Assembly (NCBI RefSeq): GCF_900250115.1
Contig: NZ_LT984803.1
Span: 1 to 64,000 of the forward strand
Source: Cupriavidus taiwanensis
GTDB taxonomy: Bacteria; Pseudomonadota; Gammaproteobacteria; Burkholderiales; Burkholderiaceae
DNA length: 64,000 bases
Direction: 5' to 3'
Shown: piece by piece, positions 38,405 to 47,424 of the stretch
Position numbering within the stretch: the first letter of the stretch is position 1
How the letters are laid out: every line of letters starts with the position of its first letter
Notes under the pieces: generated by a model
Database searches by the model: none
What the model was told of the DNA's origin: nothing
The model's input: the letters and a program-made list of their open reading frames with translations, nothing else
Made by a program: the position numbers and the translations under genes

Positions 38405-39199
38405 TCAGTACGACTGCAGCCGCGCGGAAATCCGCATGGCTGCCGCCACGGTCATGTCGATCAGCGCGCCTTCGCGGCCCTGGCGCCGCGTGGCCGGCAC
38501 CATCAGCGTGATGGAGCCATGCGCCCCGGCCCTGGCGCGCCGCGAGAACAGCGGGGCGCTCACGCCCCACACGCCGGGATCGACTTCGCCTTCGCTGACG
38601 GCATAGCCGGTGTCACGAATCGCGGCGAGTTCATGCAGCAGTTTTTCGGCTTCGGCCGGCTCGCACTGCGCACGCACCACGCGCTCGCGCGCGTCGTCGC
38701 GCATGAAGGCCAGCAGCGATTTGGCCGACGCGCCCGCGCGCAGCGGCACGCCGCGGCCCTTTTCGAACGAGCAGCGCAGCGACTGGCGGCTCTCCACCAT
38801 CTCCAGGCACACCACGTGGTCCTTGACCGCGACCACCAGGCCGACGCTTTCATCAGACTGCTGCGCCAGCAGGCGCATATCGGGCAAGGCTTCGCGGGCG
38901 AGGTGCGAGGCCATGTCGAAACCGAGGGCGAGTTGCAGGCTGATCGGGCCCGGCGCGTATTCGCCGTCGGACTCGAGCACGAAGCCCCAGCGCTTGAGCA
39001 GCATCAGCTGGCGATAGAGCGTGCTCTTGGGCAGGCCGGTCCTGGTTACCAGTTCGCGCACCGAGATCGGCGCGCCGTGTTGCGCCAGCGCGGCCAGCAC
39101 GAACAGCACGCGATCGGCGCCGCCGGCGGGCTGGGCGGCATCGGCAGGCGTGGGAGCGGCCGGCGCGGGGATGATGGTGGGGTCGACAGCATTCAACAT
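38405..39199 (-). CDS. IclR-family transcriptional regulator
   Basis: 264 residues. A winged helix at about 30-90 (ISVRELVTRTGLPKSTLYRQL) is followed by the IclR effector domain (VVAVKDHVVCLEMVES, GVPLRAGASAKSLLAF). The start at 39199 (MLNAVDP) is preferred over a much longer frame from 40024 that has no family support. It lies 80 bases upstream of the amino acid transporter operon in the same direction, so it probably controls that operon; the effector is unknown. Confidence 0.9.
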   Translation of the reverse strand: MLNAVDPTIIPAPAAPTPADAAQPAGGADRVLFVLAALAQHGAPISVRELVTRTGLPKSTLYRQLMLLKRWGFVLESDGEYAPGPISLQLALGFDMASHLAREALPDMRLLAQQSDESVGLVVAVKDHVVCLEMVESRQSLRCSFEKGRGVPLRAGASAKSLLAFMRDDARERVVRAQCEPAEAEKLLHELAAIRDTGYAVSEGEVDPGVWGVSAPLFSRRARAGAHGSITLMVPATRRQGREGALIDMTVAAAMRISARLQSY

Positions 39200-39333
39200 G
39201 GGGCCCAAGAATAGGACCGGATTCCCGGAAATCAAAACTGTGAGTCCCGGAAAATGGGAATGAATGCCTAGGGATAACCCTTGGTGGTCGGCGGATTTAT
39301 CGTGCAGGTGAACGGTGCGCCGCTTCGTCGCGA

Positions 39334-39993
39334 TCAGTAGATGCCCGGCAGCATCCGCCACGTCCTGTCGCAGTACGACGCGTAGGCGTCGCCAAACTGG
39401 TCGCGCAGCAGCGCCTCTTCCGCCCGGATGCGCGCCAGCAGCGGCGGCACCATCAGCAGCGTCAGCACCACGCCCACGCCGGAGCGGAAGGCCAGTACCC
39501 ATCCCAGCGAACTGATCAGGAAGCCGAGGTAGCTGGGGTGCCGGATCACGCCGTAGATCCCCGTGGTGACCAGCGTGTGGCCGGGCTGGATCGCCACCAG
39601 GCCGCTGAAGCGCCGCCCCAGCACAAACACGGGCCACAGCCGCAGCACGCCGCCGCCGGCGAACAGCGCCACGCCGATCCAGCGCATGGTGTCGCCGTCG
39701 ATGGTCCAGACGCCGATGCGGTCGCTCAACGGCGGCAGGTACGCCGCCAGCAGCCCGAGCACGCCGAACACGGCCAGCACCCAGCGGTTGCCGCGGTCCT
39801 CGCGCATGCCACTGCTGACGTTGCCGCCGGAAAAGAGTGCGGCAATGGCGAGAGCAAAAAGGATCAGCGCCAGCGCGACGCGCGCCGGGTGGGCAAAGAA
39901 CGGTGCGGGCCCGCCCCAGCCAGCAATGGCAATGACCAGATAGGCAAGCGTGCCGGCCAGCGTGGCAACGGCAAGGCCGGGAGTCGGGCGCAT
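39334..39993 (-). CDS. Isoprenylcysteine carboxyl methyltransferase-like membrane protein
   Basis: 219 residues with about six hydrophobic segments. The C-terminal region GHTLVTTGIYGVIRHPSYLG and the nearby FGDAYASYCDRTWRMLP tail are the SAM-binding signature of the ICMT/PEMT-like membrane methyltransferases common in bacteria, whose substrates are mostly unknown. The start at 39993 has GGAGG six bases upstream. A monocistronic gene divergent from the pyrophosphohydrolase gene. Confidence 0.85.
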   Translation of the reverse strand: MRPTPGLAVATLAGTLAYLVIAIAGWGGPAPFFAHPARVALALILFALAIAALFSGGNVSSGMREDRGNRWVLAVFGVLGLLAAYLPPLSDRIGVWTIDGDTMRWIGVALFAGGGVLRLWPVFVLGRRFSGLVAIQPGHTLVTTGIYGVIRHPSYLGFLISSLGWVLAFRSGVGVVLTLLMVPPLLARIRAEEALLRDQFGDAYASYCDRTWRMLPGIY

Positions 39994-40135
39994 GGAAACC
40001 TCCGAGGCGACGGTCGATCCACAAGCGAAGGGTAAGCCCCCCGCGGCGTGCGTGTCGAGGGCGGCCGGCTCGTGCTTAAATCTGCGTCTTGCTCGCACCG
40101 GAGAGGTGCGCGCCAAACATTTTCGCCACACTGCC

Positions 40136-40459
40136 ATGCCGCTGATCGATATCAAGAACCTCCAGCAAGCCGCCTACGACTTCGGCGAAGCCCGTCACTG
40201 GGGCAAGTACCACAGCCCCAAGAACCTGGCGATGGCACTGAGCGTCGAGGTCTCCGAACTGGTCGAGATCTTCCAGTGGCAGACCGAGGACGAGTCGCGC
40301 GCCATCATGTCCACGCCCAAGCGCGAGCATGTCGAGCAGGAGCTGGCGGACATCACCATCTATCTGACCCAGCTGGTGACGGCGCTCGGCGTGGACCTGG
40401 ACGCGGCGGTGCGGGCGAAGATGGAGATGAATGCGAGGAAGTATCCGGTGCCAGAATGA
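40136..40459 (+). CDS. MazG-like nucleotide pyrophosphohydrolase
   Basis: 107 residues of the RS21-C6/dCTPase subgroup of all-alpha NTP pyrophosphatases, which sanitise the dNTP pool by releasing pyrophosphate. The magnesium-binding ExxE...ExxD pattern is seen in EVSELVEIFQW and EQELADITIY. The C terminus NARKYPV is typical. The start at 40136 (MPLIDIKN) follows the weak ribosome site at 40099 region poorly, but the family N terminus fits well. Confidence 0.9.
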   Translation: MPLIDIKNLQQAAYDFGEARHWGKYHSPKNLAMALSVEVSELVEIFQWQTEDESRAIMSTPKREHVEQELADITIYLTQLVTALGVDLDAAVRAKMEMNARKYPVPE

Positions 40460-40516
40460 CGCCGCGGTCGTAATGGCCGCGAACGGTCCGATTGCAATGG
40501 GAGGCGCTCAGGCAAA

Positions 40517-41029
40517 TCACCAGCCTGGATCCGCGATCAGTCTCCCTAGCCAACCCGCCCCATACAACCCCACCCCAAACACCCCATGCGTCACCAGGCT
40601 CTGCAGCCGCGCCACATTCGGCCTTGGCATGCGGCTGGCCGCGATCCCCGCACCCATCGCGGGCTGCATCAGCAGGAAGGGCGCGGCGACGCTGCCGAGG
40701 CCGACAATCAGCGCCGGTGCCAGCGTCGGGCGGCGTGTCCAATCGAGACCCCATAAGGCCAGCAATATTCCCGCGAACGCGATGCCGATCAGGTAATGGG
40801 CGATCCAGCCGATGGCCTGCTCGCCGCGTACCGGTGGCGTGGCGGCGATGGGGTGGTGGCGGAAGCGTCCGCGCGGCAGCCATGCCAGCCAGCGCCCGAC
40901 CAGGCCATAGTTCAATGCCGGCACCCCGAGCAGCCGTTTGCGCAGGATGGCCCAGGCATCCATGACCAGCGTGGCGCCGGTGCCGATCACCGTGGCATGC
41001 AGCAGCATTGCGGTAGCGTGATCAGGCAT
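40517..41029 (-). CDS. DUF2938 membrane protein
   Basis: 170 residues with four hydrophobic segments. GTGATLVMDAWAILRKRLLG, GEQAIGWIAHYLIGI and RLQSLVTHGVFGVGLYG are the DUF2938 pattern. Function unknown. Start MPDHATAMLL at 41029 overlaps the end of the methyltransferase gene by eight bases, so the two are one transcript. Confidence 0.82.
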   Translation of the reverse strand: MPDHATAMLLHATVIGTGATLVMDAWAILRKRLLGVPALNYGLVGRWLAWLPRGRFRHHPIAATPPVRGEQAIGWIAHYLIGIAFAGILLALWGLDWTRRPTLAPALIVGLGSVAAPFLLMQPAMGAGIAASRMPRPNVARLQSLVTHGVFGVGLYGAGWLGRLIADPGW

Positions 41030-41915
41030 GGTTCGAGTCGCGGCCATTGGGCAAAGCGGCCGCGGTGGCGCGCGCCGTGATGGTCCAGCACGCCGCGGTG
41101 TAGCGCACGGTGTCGCCATGCACGTACGGCGTGAATGCGGCGCACACGGTGTCGATGACACGCTCGCGCTTGGTGGCATCGGCGCCCTGCAGCGCCAGCC
41201 CGACCGGGCCAAGGCGCGACAGGTAGCCGGCCAGCGCGCGCTCCGGCAGCGTGCAGGTCACGTCGCTCGGGCGGATGTCGATATTGTCCCAGCCGCTCGC
41301 TTGCAGGATGGACAGCACGCGCTCGCGGTCGCCGAAGGCAAATTGTCCCGGCGCACCCGGCTGCCGCGGCGGCAGCTCCGGCAACAGCGGCGCGGCGGCG
41401 CGCTCGGCGGTGGTCATGAAGGGGTTCTCGGCGGCGCTGCGCCAGGCGATGCAGTGCAGCGTGGCGTCGGACGTCGCCGCCCAGCGCAGGTTGGCGAAGG
41501 CACGCACCGGATCGCTGAAGAACATCACGCCCAGCCGCGACACGATCATGTCGAAGCTTGCCGGGGCGAACGCGTGCTCCTGCGCATCGGCGTGAATAAA
41601 GCTAGCGTTGATGCCCTCGCGCTGCGCGCGGGCGCGCGCGGCGGCGAGCATCGGCGCGGAAATATCGATGCCGGTGCAGCGGCCCTGCGCACCCAGGCGC
41701 CGCGCCAGCGCCAGCGTGGTGCTGCCGGTGCCGCAGCCGACGTCGAGGATGCGCTGCGCGCCGGCGTTGCCGGCGGCCTGGAGCAGTTGTTCTTCCAAAG
41801 GCCGGAACATGTCGTCCAGCAGGCCCTGGTGCTCCACCCACGCCTGGCCCGATGCACCGTTCCACAGTGCGGCCTGCTCGCCGCCGTTACCGCTGGTTTG
41901 CCGTTGTTCACCCAT
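41022..41915 (-). CDS. Class I SAM-dependent methyltransferase
   Basis: 297 residues with motif I ILDVGCGTGSTT, followed by GIDISAPML and IHADAQEHAF, and FDMIVSRLGVMFF as motif IV. This is a UbiE/Methyltransf_11-type enzyme on small molecules; the substrate is unknown. The gene is divergent from a MerR-type regulator with 66 bases between, which contain a palindromic operator, so regulation by that MerR protein is likely. The DUF2938 gene follows on the same transcript. Confidence 0.88.
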   Translation of the reverse strand: MGEQRQTSGNGGEQAALWNGASGQAWVEHQGLLDDMFRPLEEQLLQAAGNAGAQRILDVGCGTGSTTLALARRLGAQGRCTGIDISAPMLAAARARAQREGINASFIHADAQEHAFAPASFDMIVSRLGVMFFSDPVRAFANLRWAATSDATLHCIAWRSAAENPFMTTAERAAAPLLPELPPRQPGAPGQFAFGDRERVLSILQASGWDNIDIRPSDVTCTLPERALAGYLSRLGPVGLALQGADATKRERVIDTVCAAFTPYVHGDTVRYTAACWTITARATAAALPNGRDSNHA

Positions 41916-41956
41916 GGTCGTACCCCTTTTTCCTGGCTGGAAGCTACACTGTGCCA

Positions 41957-41976
41957 GTTCAAGTCGACTTGAGGTC
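41957..41976. promoter_or_regulatory. MerR-type operator palindrome
   Basis: CAAGTCGACTTG at 41960-41971 is a perfect 12-base palindrome, extended by partial symmetry (CTCAAG... CTTGAG on the complementary reading). It resembles the CCTCAAGT-ACTTGAGG sites of SoxR-like MerR regulators and lies six bases before the regulator start, between the two divergent genes. Confidence 0.72.
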
Positions 41977-41981
41977 AAGCG

Positions 41982-42425
41982 GTGAAAAGCCTGGATATTG
42001 CGGAAGTGGCCCGGCAGGCCGGCGTGCCGGCCTCGACGCTGCGCTACTACGAGGAAAAGGGCCTGATCGTGTCGACTGGCCGGCGCGGGATGCGGCGCAT
42101 CTTCGATGCGGGCGTGCTGGAGCGGCTGGCGCTGATCGCGCTGGGGCGCGCGGCCGGCTTCTCGCTGGACGACATTGCGCGGATGTTCTCGCCGCAGGGC
42201 CAGCCGCGCATCGACCGGCAGATGCTGGCCGCCAGGGCGGATGAGCTGGACCGCACCATCCGCAAGCTGACGGCGATGCGCGACGGGTTGCGGCACGCGG
42301 CGGTGTGCCCGGCGCCCAGCCACATGGAGTGCCCGACCTTCCGGCGTATCGTGCAGGCGGCGGCCACCGGGGCGATCGGCGGCCGGCGCGAGCGCCCGCC
42401 CGTGCCGCGGGCCAGATCGCGATGA
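41982..42425 (+). CDS. MerR-family transcriptional regulator
   Basis: 147 residues from a GTG. The N-terminal winged helix-turn-helix (IAEVARQAGVPASTLRYYEEKGLI) is given in parts: EVARQAG, TLRYYEEKGL; a coiled dimerisation helix follows and a C-terminal CPAPSHMECPTF with two cysteines. Those cysteines could bind a metal or sense redox state, but there is no SoxR iron-sulphur cluster motif. The palindrome directly before the start suggests autoregulation and control of the divergent methyltransferase. Confidence 0.88.
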   Translation: MKSLDIAEVARQAGVPASTLRYYEEKGLIVSTGRRGMRRIFDAGVLERLALIALGRAAGFSLDDIARMFSPQGQPRIDRQMLAARADELDRTIRKLTAMRDGLRHAAVCPAPSHMECPTFRRIVQAAATGAIGGRRERPPVPRARSR

Positions 42426-42437
42426 CGGCCAGCCGGT

Positions 42438-43062
42438 TCAGTCCAGCCTGAACTGCCCCACCGCCCTCGCAAGGCTGCCGGCCTGCGCCTGCAGCGCCGC
42501 TGCCGCCGCGGTCGACTGCTCCACCAGCGCGGCCCGAGCGCATGCCGGCGCTGGCCCCGGCCTTATCGAGCGCGACGATGACGAGCCAGTCGGTGCCGGC
42601 GATGGCGCGCGCGCCGAGCAGCTTGGGGCTGCCGTGCACATCGACTTCCAGCGGCGTCTTGGCGCCGGCCAAGGCGGCAAGCTGGTCGGCGCTCAGCGCG
42701 GGCACCAGCTCAGTGACGGGCTTGAGCGTGAGCTTGTCGTCGGTGTGGGCGACGATGTCGCCGTTGCGGGCCACCAGCATGCCGAAGCTGGCCGGCGACG
42801 GGTGGATCGCCTTGACGTTGGCGATCACCGTGTCCATCGCCACATCGCCGGACACCACTGCCTGCACCGCACCGTCGCGCACCACCGGCGCGGCGAAGGC
42901 CACCACCAGCTTGCCGGTGCCGGCATCGACATAAGGCGGCGTGACCACCGGTTTGCCGGCCGCGGCAGCCTGCTGGTACCAGGGGCGGCCGGTGGGGCCG
43001 TAGCCGGGCGGGATGCCAATCCTTCGTAAGGAATCGTTGGGGGCGTGTGCAGGAATCTGCAA
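42438..43062 (-). pseudogene. Gutted methyl-accepting chemotaxis protein
   Basis: The sensor domain remains: GRPWYQQA, TPPYVDAGTGKL, SGDVAMDTVIANV and IVAHTDDKLTLKPV, a dCache ligand-binding module. Near 42540 it jumps, in another frame, to the extreme C terminus of the same kind of protein (ALVEQSTAAAAALQAQA then AVGQFRLD). The HAMP and signalling domains, about 900 bases, have been deleted, and the N terminus with the first membrane segment is also missing. Confidence 0.82.
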
Positions 43063-43541
43063 CGTGGGATTTCCACCCCGCTGGATACGGAGCGCGGCCT
43101 GCCGACTTGAGCCAAGTGCTGCAAATCGCTAGCCGTACGAAGACGTTGACGAAACAACGCAGCGAAATCATGCTCGCCCCGGCGCATTCTCGATGCCCAA
43201 GCGGGTGGAACCGGCCACTGCGCGCAGCCGAGCGGTGCAAATTCGGGTGTGGTCGCGCCGTATGCCGGATAGCGCCAATGCACTGCAATATGCGTCGCGC
43301 TGCGACGCAGCGGCAAAGCCGAGGCCCGCATGCATGGGCAACAGCGCGGCCGCAGCAGATGCCGTGCGGCATTGCATTGAAATCGGCAAGTCAACGCTGC
43401 TTGCGTTGTTCCAGGTCAGACCGAGTGGACATGCCGGGCACGCGCGGACTTTTTCACAACGTATTACAAAGATTTACAACGAATATGCGAACCGCAACAT
43501 ATGCTCCGATCACCCCACAAACAACAAAGCGGAGAACCACC
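43063..43541. other. Intergenic region before the DUF4382 gene
   Basis: No gene supported. The last 90 bases, AT-richer than the surroundings (ACAACG-rich, 43455-43530), probably hold the promoter of the DUF4382 lipoprotein gene. Confidence 0.45.
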
Positions 43542-44747
43542 GTGTCAGTCCTTTCCAATACTTCTGCACCGTTGCGCCTGCTGGCCCTGAGCGGCGTGCT
43601 GGCGCTGGCCGCCTGCGGCGGCGGCGGCGGCGGCGACGATGGCCCCGGGCGCGGCACGCTGCAGGTGTCGATGACCGATGCGCCGGCCTGCGGTTTCAAC
43701 AATGTCTTCGTGACCGTCAACAAGGTGCGCGTGCACAGCAGCGCCAGCGCTGACGCCAGCACCGGGGGCTGGGTCGATATCGACGTGGTGCCGGCGCGCA
43801 AGATCGACCTGCTGTCGCTGACCAACGGCGTGATGACGGTGCTGGGCCAGACCGCACTGCCGGCCGGCGACTACCAGCAGGTGCGCCTGGTGCTGGATGC
43901 CAACCGCGGCGGCGGGGCCTCGGCGCTGGCCAATTCCGTGGTGCCGGTCGGCGGCGCCGAGCAGCCGCTCGATACGCCCAGCGCGGTCCAGTCCGGCATC
44001 AAGATCAATCGTCCGTTCACGGTGGCACGCGACACGCTGACCGACCTGGTGCTGGACTTCGACGCCTGCAAGTCGGTGGTGACGCGCGGCAACGGCACCT
44101 ATGGCCTGAAGCCGGTGGTGACCGCGATCCCGATGACCGTCAGCGGCGAAGTCAACGGCGTGGTGGCCGCGGCGCCGGGCGCGCGGGTCTATGCCGAGCG
44201 CAACGGCGTGGTGGTGAAGTCGACCGTGGCGGATGCCAACGGCAGCTTCCGCCTGTCGCCGATCGAGCAAAGCAGCACGGCCGGTCCGGTCGACGTAGTG
44301 GTGGTGCCGGGCGCCGCCAATGCCAAGGCGGCCGGCATCGTGCGCGGCGTGCCGGTGGTGGTGGGCACGCCCACGGCGATCTCGACCGCCGCGGCGCCGA
44401 TGACGCTGCCGGCCTCGAGCTATCGCCGCGTCTCGGGCGCGGTGGCGCCGGCCTCGGCTGAAGCCACGCTGCGCGCGCTGCAACTGGTCAGCGGCGGTAC
44501 CTTTGAAATCGCCGCGACCGCGGCGGCCAGCGATACCGGCGCCTACAGCCTGTTCGCGACCGAACCCGCGCTGCCGGTGGCCGCGCCGGTGATCGGCACC
44601 TACCAGGCCGCGCTGCCGATTCCGCTGTCGCCGGATGGCGCCGCGGCGGGCAAGTACAGCATCCAGGCCACCAGCGCCGGCGGGGCCGTGCAGACGCAGC
44701 CCGCGGACGTCAATATCGCGGACGTGCTGCTCAATTTCTCGTTCTGA
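43542..44747 (+). CDS. DUF4382 lipoprotein
   Basis: 401 residues from a GTG at 43542 with GGAG upstream; an ATG at 43485 is less likely because it would put 19 polar residues before the signal. The signal ends LALAAC-GGGGGG, a lipobox with a glycine spacer. DUF4382 follows: GTLQVSMTDAPACGFNNVFVTV in parts (LQVSMTDAP, VFVTVNKV), then GDYQQVRLVLD. The C-terminal half resembles carboxypeptidase regulatory-like beta domains (GSFRLSPIEQ). Likely surface or periplasmic, role unknown. A strong terminator follows. Confidence 0.85.
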   Translation: MSVLSNTSAPLRLLALSGVLALAACGGGGGGDDGPGRGTLQVSMTDAPACGFNNVFVTVNKVRVHSSASADASTGGWVDIDVVPARKIDLLSLTNGVMTVLGQTALPAGDYQQVRLVLDANRGGGASALANSVVPVGGAEQPLDTPSAVQSGIKINRPFTVARDTLTDLVLDFDACKSVVTRGNGTYGLKPVVTAIPMTVSGEVNGVVAAAPGARVYAERNGVVVKSTVADANGSFRLSPIEQSSTAGPVDVVVVPGAANAKAAGIVRGVPVVVGTPTAISTAAAPMTLPASSYRRVSGAVAPASAEATLRALQLVSGGTFEIAATAAASDTGAYSLFATEPALPVAAPVIGTYQAALPIPLSPDGAAAGKYSIQATSAGGAVQTQPADVNIADVLLNFSF

Positions 44748-44769
44748 ACCCGGGGGATCGGGGAGCGGG

Positions 44770-44803
44770 CCGGAAGGGGGCATAGCCCTCTTCCGGTTTT
44801 TTT
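44770..44803 (+). terminator. Rho-independent terminator after DUF4382 gene
   Basis: CCGGAAGGGGGC-ATA-GCCCTCTTCCGG forms a 12-base stem with one mismatch-type pair, followed by a run of seven T residues. Confidence 0.9.
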
Positions 44804-44888
44804 ATGGGCGATCGGTCTGGTCGCATTCGCCACCGCATCGCGCGGTTTCCCGCTAGACTGCCAGTCTTGCGTCTCGGGAGACCGCGCC

Positions 44889-45824
44889 ATGCCAGCACGC
44901 ACCGCGGCGAAGGCCGCAACCACGCCTGCCGCAACTATCGTGGCCGCGTCCGCGGCCGCGTCCAAGACCACATCGACCGCGCCATCGCGCAAGGCCGCCG
45001 CGGCGGCCGGGCTGGTGCGCGTCGGCATCGGGGGCTGGAATTACGCGCCGTGGCGCGACAACTTCTATCCCGCCAGGCTGCCGCAGTCGCGTGAGCTGGA
45101 CTACGCCAGCCGGCATCTCAGCGCGATCGAGATCAACAGCACCTATCACGGCACGCAGAAGCGCACGTCGTTTGCCAAATGGCGCGACGGGACCCCCGAT
45201 GACTTTGTCTTTGCGGTGAAGGCCTCGCGTTTTGCCACCAATCGCCGCGTGCTGGCGGAAGCCGGCGACTCGATCGCGCGCTTTATCGACAGCGGCATTG
45301 CCGAGCTGGGCCGCAAGCTGGGGCCGGTGGTGTGGCAGTTCGCGCCGACCAAGCAGTTCGACGCGGACGACTTCGAAGCCTTCCTGCAATTGCTGCCGAC
45401 ATCCGTCGAAGGCGTGACACTGCGCCACGTGCTGGAGGTGCGGCACGACAGTTTCAGGTCGCCCGGCTACCTCAGGCTCGCGCGCAAGTACAAGGCCGCC
45501 ACGGTCTTCACCGACGCGCAGAAATTCCCGTCGATGGCGGACCTGACCGCGGACTTCGTCTACGCGCGGCTGATGGAAAGCAGCGCGAAGCTGAAGACCG
45601 GCTATGGTCCCAAGGCGCTCGACGCCTGGGCCGCGCGCGCGCAGGCATGGGCGCAGGGCGCGCAGCCGGATGACCTGCCGCTGCTCGAGGACCGCAAGCC
45701 CGCGGCACGCAAGCGCGAAGTCTTTATCTTCTTCATCAACGGTGCCAAGGAGCGCGCGCCGGCCGCCGCCCAGGCCTTGCTGCAGCGGCTGGGCTGGACC
45801 CCGCCCGCCGCTACGGAAGCCTGA
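44889..45824 (+). CDS. DUF72 (YecE-like) protein
   Basis: 311 residues. After an Ala/Thr/Lys-rich N terminus of 40 residues lies the DUF72 TIM-barrel-like domain: GIGGWNYAPWRDNFYP, LSAIEINSTYHGTQ, FAVKASRFAT and EVRHDSF. Biochemical function unknown. The low-complexity N terminus may be a tail or a wrong start; no later Met before the domain offers a better choice. It precedes dbpA by 22 bases. Confidence 0.88.
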   Translation: MPARTAAKAATTPAATIVAASAAASKTTSTAPSRKAAAAAGLVRVGIGGWNYAPWRDNFYPARLPQSRELDYASRHLSAIEINSTYHGTQKRTSFAKWRDGTPDDFVFAVKASRFATNRRVLAEAGDSIARFIDSGIAELGRKLGPVVWQFAPTKQFDADDFEAFLQLLPTSVEGVTLRHVLEVRHDSFRSPGYLRLARKYKAATVFTDAQKFPSMADLTADFVYARLMESSAKLKTGYGPKALDAWAARAQAWAQGAQPDDLPLLEDRKPAARKREVFIFFINGAKERAPAAAQALLQRLGWTPPAATEA

Positions 45825-45846
45825 CGCCGGATCGCTATAATCCCGC

Positions 45847-47268
45847 ATGAACTCGACCCCCGTCCAAGCACCCGCGCAGCCGCCAGCCGGCCCCGCTTTC
45901 TCCACCCTGCCCTTGGCGCCCGCCATGCTCGCCACGCTGGCGCAGCTGGGCTATGACGAAATGACGCCGATCCAGGCGGCCAGCCTGCCAATCACATTGG
46001 CCGGCCACGACCTGGTGGCGCAGGCCAAGACCGGCAGCGGCAAGACCGCCGCGTTCGGGCTGGCGCTGCTGCACCGGCTCGATCCGCGCCGCTTCGACGT
46101 GCAGGCCATGGTGCTGTGCCCGACGCGCGAGCTGGCCGACCAGGTCACGCAGGAAATCCGCCGCCTGGCGCGCGCCGAAGAGAACGTCAAGGTGCTGACG
46201 CTGTGCGGCGGCTCGCCGATGCGCCCCCAGGTCGACAGCCTGATCCACGGCGCGCATATCGTGGTCGGCACGCCAGGGCGCATCCTCGACCACATCGATC
46301 GCGGCAGCCTGGACCTGGCGGCGATCAACACGCTGGTTCTCGACGAAGCCGACCGCATGCTCGACATGGGTTTCTTCGACGATATCGCCTATGTGGCCAG
46401 CCGCTGCCCGCGGGATCGCCAGACGCTGCTGTTTTCGGCGACCTACCCGCCCGGCATCGACAAGCTCAGCCACCGCTTCCTGCGCCAGCCGCAGTCGCTC
46501 AAGCTGGAAGCCACGCACGACAACAGCACCATCCGCCAGCGCTTCTACGAGGTGGAAGACAGCGAGCGCCTGAACGCGGTGGCGCGGCTGCTGGACCACT
46601 TCCGGCCGGCCAGCACGCTGGCCTTCTGCAATACCAAGGCGCGCTGCCGCGACCTGGTGGAGCTGCTGCGCGCGCAGGGCTACCAGGCGCTGGCGCTGCA
46701 TGGCGAGCTGGAGCAGCGCGAGCGCGACCAGGTGCTGGTGCAGTTTGCCAACCGCAGCTGCTCGGTGCTGGTGGCCACCGACGTGGCTGCGCGCGGGCTC
46801 GATATCGCCCAGCTCGAGGCGGTGATCAATGTCGAGATCACGCCCGACCCGGAGGTCCACGTGCACCGCATCGGCCGCACCGGCCGCGCCGACCAGGAGG
46901 GCTGGGCCTTCAGCCTGGTCAGCATGGACGAGATGGGGCGCGTGGGCAACCTGGAGCAGCACCACGGCGGCGAGTTCGAATGGCACCCGCTGGCCGAACT
47001 GACGCCCGCCAGCAGCGAGCGCCTGCTGGCGCCGATGGTGACGCTGCAGATGCTGGGCGGCCGCAAGGAAAAGATCCGCCCGGGCGACATCCTGGGCGCG
47101 CTGACCGGCGAAGCCGGCTTTGCCAAGGAGCAGATCGGCAAGATCAACGTGCTGGAAATGTCGACCTATATTGCCGTCGAGCGCAGCATCGGGCGCGAGG
47201 CGGTGAAGCGGCTCAACGCCGGCAAGGTCAAGGGCAAAAAGGTAAAGGTGCGGATGCTGACCGAGTGA
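45847..47268 (+). CDS. dbpA: DEAD-box RNA helicase DbpA
   Basis: 473 residues. Helicase core: Q motif PIQAASLP, motif I AKTGSGKT, motif II DEAD (VLDEADRML), motif III SAT, motif VI HRIGRTGR. The C-terminal domain (residues about 400-473, with EKIRPGDILGALTGE and IGKINVLEM) is the DbpA RNA-binding domain that recognises hairpin 92 of 23S rRNA for large-subunit assembly. A TATAAT hexamer lies only six bases before the ATG and there is no ribosome site, so translation may be leaderless or start later (Met at 45925). Confidence 0.93.
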   Translation: MNSTPVQAPAQPPAGPAFSTLPLAPAMLATLAQLGYDEMTPIQAASLPITLAGHDLVAQAKTGSGKTAAFGLALLHRLDPRRFDVQAMVLCPTRELADQVTQEIRRLARAEENVKVLTLCGGSPMRPQVDSLIHGAHIVVGTPGRILDHIDRGSLDLAAINTLVLDEADRMLDMGFFDDIAYVASRCPRDRQTLLFSATYPPGIDKLSHRFLRQPQSLKLEATHDNSTIRQRFYEVEDSERLNAVARLLDHFRPASTLAFCNTKARCRDLVELLRAQGYQALALHGELEQRERDQVLVQFANRSCSVLVATDVAARGLDIAQLEAVINVEITPDPEVHVHRIGRTGRADQEGWAFSLVSMDEMGRVGNLEQHHGGEFEWHPLAELTPASSERLLAPMVTLQMLGGRKEKIRPGDILGALTGEAGFAKEQIGKINVLEMSTYIAVERSIGREAVKRLNAGKVKGKKVKVRMLTE

Positions 47269-47424
47269 GGCGGGCAGCGCCGGTATTTGCGGCGCCACAC
47301 CCATGCTTACAAAGATTAGCGTAAGTCACCCTGTAAGCCCGCGCATTCCTTTGCTACTCTGTTTCCATTGGCAGCAAGCCAGGTAGCGCCAGCCGCATGT
47401 TTCTCGACGGAAAAGGAGTTGGTG

